From positions 1,119,501 to 1,183,500 of the forward strand of contig CM044312.1 in NCBI GenBank assembly GCA_024291935.2: a DNA stretch of 64,000 nucleotides. The letters run 5' to 3'. The notes beneath the pieces are model-generated. The model ran no database searches, had not been told where the DNA came from, and was given only the letters and a program-made list of their open reading frames with translations. The DNA comes from Okapia johnstoni (Eukaryota; Chordata; Mammalia; Artiodactyla; Giraffidae). A program made the translations under genes and the position numbers. Shown here one piece after another: positions 55,941 to 64,000 of this stretch (positions are counted from its first letter, which is position 1; every line of letters starts with the position of its first letter).

Positions 55941-56576
55941 GGAGAGCAGTTAACTCCACCACCAGGCTGTGCACACCTGATGGGTGTGGAGTTTTCAGCG
56001 AGCTATGGAGATCTAATGCCCACACGGTCACTGCTGCCAATAAGACTGTGTCATTCATTCAGAGTCACTAAGAAACCAGATCTTAAATGTTATCCCTCCA
56101 AAGAAATGCTAACCTCATTATGAAAGGGGTGGCCGCTAACTCAGGTGGCATCACAGCGATATATAAACAATGCAAACAAGCACGTCTCCAGTCAGTTATG
56201 CCTCATTTTTAAAATAAAATGTAACTTTGTCCACGAGAGGAAGGAGCACACAGGGAACTTTGTGAAAAAGCACAAAGCAGGACTTTAATATTTTTTTATT
56301 TTATTTTTTATTTTTATGTAATATTTGTTTAGTGGGAATAATTCTTTTTTGGGGGGGATAATTCTAAGTGTTTAAATTCTAAGCGTTCTGTAAACATTAA
56401 CTCATTTAATTCAAATGCTTTAGTAAAACAATAACAAAGTTAAGATCAGTGACATCCTAAAGCCGAACGTCTTGTTTTTCTAGCTTTATCCAAACAACTG
56501 GCACTGAACCTTGGGTAAGTTTACAGTGTGGGCCGTGCACCTTAATTTCATTAAAACGGCATTTTTTAAAAAACTA
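55941..56576 (-). other. DNAJB6 intron 1 between SINE and DNA transposon
   Basis: A/T-rich sequence with T/A low-complexity runs at 56287-56345. Nothing else recognised. Confidence 0.5.
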
Positions 56577-57466
56577 CAAATGACCTTTGAATAAGGTGGG
56601 TTTGGCTGCACAGGTCTACTTGCATGCATATTTTTCGCAAAAAACATGTTGATAAAAAATTTTTTGGAGGCTTACAACAACTTGAAAAAGCTCACAGAAG
56701 AATCATGTAGCCTAGAAATACTGAAAAAAATTTTAAACAGTGTGTCAAGAATGCAAAGGCATAAGGGAGTGACATTTAACACAAAATTATTGAACAGCAA
56801 CACTTTAGTTTTCTGTTCTGTAACTTTGCTTTCAAAGGGTCACATATTCACAGTATCTCTCTCCCCCCAGTATCAGTTCATCATCATCGACAGGTGTTTT
56901 TTAAAAAAAAAAGTGTTTCCAATACTGTATTATGAGTGCAACACTGTACGTCACAACGGGTTCACCGGCGCACAGGCGAGGCTATCATGAAGCAATCCTA
57001 TCAACTACACTAGGCAACCGTAAAGCCACCATACTGCTCCCACTTCACTATAAGGGATGAATTACGCTTATAAACAACCGTGAATTTCTGCTTTACATTA
57101 TCTTCTCCTTTTTCCTGGCCTGTGTTACTAATATGCCTACAGGATTTGGTATCATGTAAGACAACATTGATGTAGATACTGACAGACAACCCATCTTGTA
57201 AAAATATAAACTTATGGTATCAATAAATAAATACAGTGGATACAGTTTCTCATAAAAACTTTTTTTAATATTTTCTCTAGCTTACTTTAAGAATACAGCA
57301 ACATAACACACAAAGTATGTGCTAATCAATGTTGCGTTCGTTATCAGTAAGACTCCAGTCAGCAGTAGGCTATCAGGTAAGTTTTGGGGGAGTCAAGAGT
57401 CATGCACAGCTTTTCAACTGCGGGAGGTCTGCACCTCTAAGTCCCACACTGTTCAAGAGTCAACTG
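56577..57466 (+). mobile_element. Tigger-type (pogo/Tc1-mariner) DNA transposon, non-coding
   Basis: The left end CAAATGACCTTTGAATAAGG and the right end ACTGTTCAAGAGTCAACTG (reverse complement) are terminal inverted repeats of the mammalian Tigger type. The interior phrases TTTTTTGGAGGCTTACAACA, CTAGCTTACTTTAAGAATAC and CAGCAGTAGGCTATCAGG also fit. A TA dinucleotide abuts each end (56575-56576 and 57467-57468), the expected target duplication. No transposase frame remains, so it is a fossil or internally deleted copy. Family name is by resemblance. Confidence 0.8.
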
Positions 57467-57654
57467 TACACTCAAGAGACAGAAAAAAATCCAAAGTCAT
57501 GGGGCAGGAAAGACGCACAAGGCAACACCAAGGAAGCGTGTGTCAGCAACAGGAGTCTGTGGAAGGAAGCAGTGGAACACGGCCGATGGGGAACCAGAGT
57601 CACGTGGATAAACTCCCAAGGCCTCAACAGCTTCCAATCAGGAAGCGCATTACA

Positions 57655-57890
57655 GGGGAAAAGGAAACATTCCCACAGGGCTGGATGGGAGCGGGAGTGG
57701 GGAGCTACCGTTTAGTGGCTATAGAGTTTCAAAGTGGGAGGACAGAAATGTTCTGGAGATGACGGTGCTGATAAAACACACAACAAGGTGAATGTAATAC
57801 CCCTGAAGCGTTCACTTAAAACAGGGTGCATTTTCTGTCATGTAAAAAAATGAGCTATGTTGCAATTCATAAATAAAAACACTTTTAAAA
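57655..57890 (+). mobile_element. Ancient L1-like 3'-end fragment
   Basis: Diverged but ordered matches to the mammalian L1 3' untranslated end: GGGGAGCTACCGTTTAGTGG, AGAGTTTCAAAGTGGGAGGA, TTCTGGAGATGACGGTG, AAGGTGAATGTAATACC and CACTTAAAACAGG. An A-rich end follows. Assignment is from remembered consensus and is tentative. Confidence 0.5.
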
Positions 57891-59039
57891 AGACACACCC
57901 ACAATCATATGATTAATCGGACAGAGAGTTAACTTGTAAGATCTGAGCACATTTAACAGACCTGATGTAATGGGACATAAAACAGGGACCTGGAACTAAC
58001 AACTAGCAAATACCAAGCATACACCCACAAGATGGGGTATACCTACAGGATATCTCAGACCACCAAGAAACAGCTGTGGAAACAAACGTTGTTTAAGAAA
58101 GCCTTTGGGTCAAAAAAATTGTAAGGATGTTAGGATCTTCAGACGTACATGAACTACGCATCAATTTCATCAACTGGACAAGTGAGATTAAGGACCTCAA
58201 ATACATTAATAAAAGCTACAGACATTAGAAGGGTAAGAACTCGAAACAGACAAGATTTGCCACTCCTTAGAATATAAAAATATTAATAGGTATGTTCATC
58301 AGATAAAACCCCAGAATTTTAAATCACAAATTAGAAAAAACTGTATGGTTGCTACCTCCGTGTAATTTACCCACTCTCACGTTAGCGTCGGCTGTGACAG
58401 ATGCGTCACCGAGATGAACAAACACTGACTGGGGAGTGTCCCTCTGGGCACATGGTGTTCAACGTACACTTTCTTTCGATTGTGTCTGCGCATGCTCAAC
58501 ATCAAGTATTGGGATCTTGTTTTAAATCCAATCAGATATGGGAGTGAGCACCCAATTATAAATATAAAAGTCTTCCTCACTGGTAGTTCCACAATCCAAA
58601 GCACACTGCTCAGAAGACACGGCTGGTAGGCGCCCAGGAACTGCACCTTCGGGGATGAGACACCTGCCCACGGCCAAGGGCAGCTGGAGCACAGCGGGAA
58701 CCGGCAGGCAGCCACCTGTGCTTCAATCTGCTAACAACTGACTCTCGGCTAAGGTAAGACTCGACTAACTGACCCTCTGCCGACAAGTGACTCCCTCCGT
58801 GGTTACTGACTTCTGAGCTCCAGCTGCTGCTGCTACAAGGGGACATCTCAGTGCCCAGCAGAAACTCGGGATGTGGGGAAACCCTCCCAGACCACAGTCA
58901 TCAAAGGGACGAGGGGAGAAGCCTCAGGCCGGAGCTACCCTCTCCCACCAGGAAGCCACTGCTTGAACCACATGCAGTCAGATCACCAGCGTAGCAAATG
59001 CCACCACTCAGACACTGCAGAAGGTCCACGGGCGGGGAC
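57891..59039 (-). other. DNAJB6 intron 1, nothing recognised
   Basis: Mostly A/T-rich to 58600, then moderately GC-rich. No exon or repeat supported. Confidence 0.4.
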
Positions 59040-62000
59040 AGACTCCTGCAGGGCACAAGCCACACCACGTGTGCACCAGGACCCGGGGAGAGGAGCAGCG
59101 ACCCCACAGGAGACGGAGCTGGACGTGCCTGTGAGTGTGCTAGGCTCTCAGTTTTCCCCACAGCCAGTCCCTCCCTCCCATCAGGAAGCGCTGAACAAGC
59201 CTCTTATCCTCATCCATCAGAGGACAGACAGAAGCAAGAACTACAATCCCACAGCCTCCAGAACCAAACACACAATCACAGAAAGCTAACCAAAATGATC
59301 ACATGGGCCACAGTCACGTGTAACTCAATGAAGCTATGAACCATGTCGTGCCTGTCCACCCAAGACGGACAGGTCATGGTGGACAGTTCTAACAAAACGT
59401 GGTCCACTGGAGGAGAGAATGGCAAACCACTCCAATATTCTTGCCTCAAGAACCCCACTAACAGTATGAAAAGGCAAAAAGATATGAGGCCAGAGACGAG
59501 TCCCCCAGGTGGGTAGGTGTCTAGAATGCCACGGGGAAAGAGCGGAGAAACAGTCCCAGAAAGAAGGCAGAGGCCGGGCCACAGCTGAAGTGATGCTGAA
59601 CTGTGGACGTGTCTGGTGGTGAAAGTCAACTTCGATGCTGTAAAGAACAATACTGTATATAAGCCTGGAATGTTAGGTCCATGGATCAAGGTAAACTGGA
59701 CATCATCAAGATGGCAAGAATGAACATTCACATTTTTAGGCATCAGTGAACTAAAATAGATGGGAATGGGCGGATTTAATTCAGATGACCATTAAAACTA
59801 CTAATGTGGGCAAGAATGCCTTAGAAGAAATGGAGTAGCCCTCATCGTCAACAAAAGGGTCCAAAATGCAGTACTAGAGTGCAACAATCTAGACGACGAC
59901 AGAAACATCTCAGTTCACTTCCAAGGCAAACCACTCAGCAGCCCGGTAATCCAAGTCTATGCCCAATCACTAATGTCGAAAAAGCTACAGTTGAACAGTT
60001 CTGTGAAGACCTAAGAGACCTTCTGGAACTAACACCAAAAAAAAACAGATGTCTTTTCATCACTGGGGATTGGAATAAGAAAAGCAGGAAGTCGAGAGAT
60101 CCCCGGAGTAACAGGCAAGTCTGGCCTTGGAGCACAGAATGAAGTGGGGCAAAGGCTAACAGAGCTCTGTCAAGAGAATGCACCAGTCACAGCAAACACC
60201 TTCTTTCAACAACACAAGACACAACTCCACACACAGACATCGCCAGATGGTCAGTATCAAAATCTTCGCAGTCAAAGACGGAGACACTCTACACAGTCAG
60301 CAAAACAAGACCTGGGGTCAGCTGTGGCTCTGCTCAGTCATCAGCGCCTTATTGCAAAATTCAGGTTTAACCTGAAAAAAGCAGGGAAAACCACTAGGCT
60401 ATTCAGGTATGACCTAAATCAAATCCATTCGGATTATGCAGTGGAGGTGATGAATAAATTCAAGGGATTAGATCTGGTAGACAGAATGCCTGAAGAACTG
60501 TGGACGGAGGTCTGCGTCACTGCAAAAGAGGCAGTGAGCAAACCCATCCCTAAGAAAAAGAAACGCAAAAACACAAAGTGGTTTTCTGAGGACTTACAAA
60601 AAGCTTAGAAAAGAAGCGGGACGGAAGGCCAAGGTGAAGGAAGAAACACACCTAATGAACGCGGAGTTCCAGAGGCCACCAAGAAGAGACAGAAAGGCCT
60701 TAAGTGAGCAATGCAAAGAAACAGACGGAAACAATAGAATGGGAAAGACTAGAGATTTCTTGAAGAAAACTGGACATACCAAGGAAACATTTCATGCAAA
60801 GATGGGTACAATACAGGACAGAAACGACAATGACATAACAGAAGCAGAAGAGATTAAGAAGAGGTGGCAAGAATACACAGAAAAACTATACAAAAAGGTC
60901 TTAATGACTCAGATAACCATGACTGTGTGGTCATTCAATCTATAGAGCGCCTGACATCTCAGAGTGCAAAGTCAAGTGGGCCTTGGGAAGCATCACTATG
61001 AACAAAGCTACTGGAGGTGATGAAATTTCAGCTGAGCTATTTCAAATCCTAAAAGATGATACTGTTAAAGTGCTGCACTCAATACGCCAGCAAATTTGGA
61101 AAACTCAGCAGGGGCCACAGGACAGGAACGGTCAGTTTTCATTCCACTCCCAAAGAAAGGCAATGCCAAAGAATGCTCAGACTACCACACAACTGCACTC
61201 ATCTCACATGCCAGCAAGGTAAAGCTCAAAATTCTTCAAGCCAGGCTTCAACAGTACGTGAACCAAGAACTTCCAGATATACAAGCTGGGTTTAGAAAAG
61301 GCAAAGGAACCAGAGATCAAATTGCCAACATCTGCTGGATCCTAGAAAAAGCAAGGCAAATCCAAAAGAATTCTACTTCTGCTTCACTGACTACACTAAA
61401 GCCTTTGACTGTGTGGATCACAACAAACTGTGGAAAATTCTTCAACAGATGGGAATATCAGACCACCTTACCTGCCTCCTGAGAAATCTGTATGTAGGTC
61501 AAGAAGCAACAGTTAGAACCAGACACGGAACAACAGACTGGTTCCAAACTGGGAAAGGAGTTATGTCAAGGCTGTGTACTGTCACTCTACCTACTTAACT
61601 TACGTGTAGAGCAGCACATCATGCGAAATGCCAGACCCCACGAATCACAAGCTAGAATCAAGACCGCCAGGAGAAACATCAACAACCGCAGATGATACCA
61701 CTCTAATGGCAGAAAGCGAAGAGCAGAGTGAAAAAGCCAGCTTAAAACTCAACATTCAAAATACAAAGATCATGGCATCTGGTCCCATCACTTCATGGCA
61801 AATACATTGGGAAACAATGGAAACAGTGGCTGACTTTATTTTCCTGGGTCCAAAATCACCGCAGACGGTGACTGCAGCCATGAAATTAAGACACTTGCTC
61901 CTTGGAAGAAAAGCTGTGACAAACCTGGACAGCGTATTAAAAAGCAGAGACATCACTTTGTTGACAAAGATCCACTTAGTCAAAGCTATGGTTTTTCCAG

Positions 62001-62590
62001 TTGTCATGTACGGATGTGAGAGTTGGACCATAAAGAAGGCTGAAAATGTTAGTCACTCAGTTGTGTCCGACTCTTTCCGACCCCATGGACTGCAGCCCAC
62101 CAGGCTCCTCTGTCCACAAAATTCTCCAGGCAAAAATAGCGGAGGGGGTTGCCATTCCCTTCTGTAGGGGATCTTCCCAACCCAGGGAATGAACCTGGAT
62201 CTGATGCACCAGGAAAGGCTGAGTGTCAAAGAATTGATGCGTCTGAAGTCCGTTGCTGGAGAAGACTCTTGAGGGCCCCCTGGACTTCAAGGAGATCAAA
62301 CCAGTTGATCCTAAAGGAAATCAACCCTGAATATTCACTGGAAGGACTGACACTAAAGCTGAAGTTCCAATACTCTGGCCACCTGATGTGAAGAGCTGAC
62401 TCACTGGAAAAGACCCTGATGCTGGGAAAGACCGAGGGCGGGAGAAAAAAGGGGGTGACAGAGGATGAGATGGCTGCCTGGCGTCACCGACTCGACAGAC
62501 ATGAGTCTGAGCACACTTCAGGAAATGGAAGGACAGGGAAGCTCGGCGTGCTGCAGTCCATGGGGTCACAGTTAGACACAACTTAGCGAG
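59040..62590 (+). mobile_element. Near full-length BovB LINE, decayed, with a nested SINE
   Basis: RTE-clade retrotransposon. The 5' part resembles the BovB leader (GTGTGCACCAGGACCC near 59065; CTCTTATCCTCATCCATC near 59200; GGACAGGTCATGGTGGACAG near 59368). The endonuclease region follows (TGGAATGTTAGGTCCATGGA near 59664; IQVYAQ near 59950; TGDWNKK near 60063). Then come the linker and RT (LIAKFRFNLKKAGKTTR; QAGFRKGKGTRDQIANI; DHNKLWKI), the C-terminal CESWTIKKAE region and the 3' UTR. Removing the nested SINE leaves about 3.4 kb. Stops and frameshifts cut it into many short frames, and a deletion at 61685 removes the Tyr of the YADD box. The 5' boundary is uncertain by about 100 bases. Confidence 0.88.
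62044..62214 (-). mobile_element. Bov-tA SINE nested in BovB
   Basis: Antisense Bov-tA (complement of TTAGTCACTCAGTTGTGTCC to GGGAATGAACCTGGATC) lies inside the BovB C-terminal coding region. The 8-bp direct repeat AAGGCTGA at 62036-62043 and 62215-62222 is the duplicated target. Without it the LINE reads continuously from KKAE into the following region. Confidence 0.85.
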
Positions 62591-64000
62591 TGAACAAGAC
62601 ACCTTTGTTCCTAGTTCAAAGCTCACCATTTCCTAAGTCCAATCACTTCGCCCTGTATTGGCAATAATGTGCCAGTGGCTGTGCTGACGGTGGTGGGAAG
62701 GGCAAGACCCTTGAGGCAGGCAGCACAGACGTGGCAGGATGGGCCTCAACTCGGGCCATGCCCGCCAGAGGTAACCGCTGCTAGCCCTGCAACACCCCTG
62801 GGAAGAGCCATCCCCCCCAGGACCTGCACTGGGCTGGGGGGCGCACAGCGTCACAAGCACCCACCCGGGGACAGAGCCACTCTGCAGTGGGACTGTTTCT
62901 TTCTCAGTGGAGACTGCCCCGGAAGGAAGTGCGGACGGCTGGGGTGAGACCAGCTGGACACCCCGGCTCTGCAGCCGCCTCCTGACAAGCACGCCTTCAC
63001 CACAGTCCTGGCCGCACCCGGCCGGCCCACCGCTTGAACTTTACTCTGATACAAGGTCACGAGGAAACGCTTCCCCGTTAACACCCAGGCACATTTCCAG
63101 GGCTCAGGCTGGCGGGCTCGGCAAGCCCGAGCACACGGGGGCTCCTCCCAGAGGCCCCCAGTGCGCCCTCCGGCTGCCCCCCTCAGCCAGCGGTGGGACG
63201 CCAGGGCTCAGAGCCCTCTCACCCCACTCCCACTCCGCTATTTAAATACCGTTTATAGAGCGATGATTCCCTCATGTTAGCCCCAATCACAGGCCTCACT
63301 CTGGCACTTCAGACACAAATAGACAGATGGCCACTCAGCACAGCCACTTGGACGTCTGACAAGACACCCCAAATAGAACATGACCACATCTCATGCTCCG
63401 TCCTCCCCACTCCCAGCTGGCCTTTTCCTACAATTCTACTCCACGGCTGGAAAGCCTCGCCACACTCGACACCGCTCCACCCACCGCTCCACCCCACACA
63501 CAACAAACCAATGCACAGTTTTGTGTGGCTCACTGCAGACCCCTCAAACCCCTTCACTTTTCTCTATCTTTGGTGGCACCAGATATCCTTTCTGAAATCC
63601 TGTGGGAGCCTCTTTTCTCACAGCCAAGATGAGCTATAAATATGCAAACGCTATCACAACAGATACAACATGCTGTCCAGACCAGAAAAAAACAGCTCCA
63701 AAGGACATGGTCAGCTCCACTGGGGATCCATGGAATGAAGTTTACTGCCCTTGCTAACGCTGGGTCTGGAACAGGAAAGGTACAAGATGAGCCTAGGAGA
63801 TGCTGTCAATCAAGAAAGCAAAGATGCTACCAGCAGAAAGTGCAGGCCTGGTCAAAACAACAAGGCAAGATTGAGGAACAGCGCCAGCTTGGACGTGACT
63901 AAGAAAAAATGGTAACTAAGTGCCGTCTGAGTTCCTGGACTGGTATCTGGGGCAGGAAGAGAATGTTGGAAGTTGCGGGTGGGGCGGGAAACTGGTGTGA
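62591..64000 (-). other. DNAJB6 intron 1, right edge
   Basis: No supported exon, repeat or RNA gene. 62650-63230 is GC-rich and 63240-64000 more balanced. Open frames are short. Confidence 0.4.

Overview
The window is ruminant (pecoran) nuclear DNA. It carries several BovB (RTE-type) LINE copies, tRNA-derived Bov-tA/Bov-A2 and CHR-2 SINEs, and a cetartiodactyl-type L1 3' end. This combination is typical of cattle, sheep, goat or deer. The exact species cannot be told from the sequence.

The one gene I recognise with certainty is DNAJB6, an HSP40 J-domain co-chaperone, on the minus strand. Seven coding exons (called exons 2-8 here) lie between 51737 and 37236, with consensus splice sites and matching phases. 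Together they encode a 242-residue short (type b) isoform: J domain with HPD, G/F-rich middle, S/T-rich segment and C-terminal domain. A 5' splice site inside exon 8, plus downstream sequences at about 23.6 kb and 20.2 kb, correspond to the lysine-rich nuclear (type a) isoform. The penultimate long-isoform exon, however, does not keep one reading frame. Exon 1 and the promoter lie to the right of the window.

Layout: 1-232 is a GCTCG pentamer satellite with a 60-bp higher-order period. 236-1440 is CpG-rich. 1443-4436 is a pile of nested retroelements. 4440-9171 is GC-rich and without genes. 9172-10674 is a 1.5-kb tract of C with scattered A, probably an assembly artefact. 10.7-36.6 kb is GC-rich sequence containing the long-isoform tail exons and a few SINE/BovB pieces. 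36.6-51.8 kb holds the DNAJB6 short-isoform exons. 51.8-64.0 kb is DNAJB6 intron 1, less GC-rich, with a 5'-inverted BovB, a Tigger-type DNA transposon with TA target sites, and a nearly full-length decayed BovB interrupted by a SINE.

The most unusual items are in the DNAJB6 introns. An open, strongly acidic terminal-exon-like segment at 45054-45371 has a good acceptor, a phase matching exon 5, and a stop codon directly abutting AATAAA. A decayed duplicate of the exon 7/intron 7 boundary sits in intron 2 at about 50896-51053. I found no CRISPR array, prokaryotic-type system, rRNA or functional tRNA gene.
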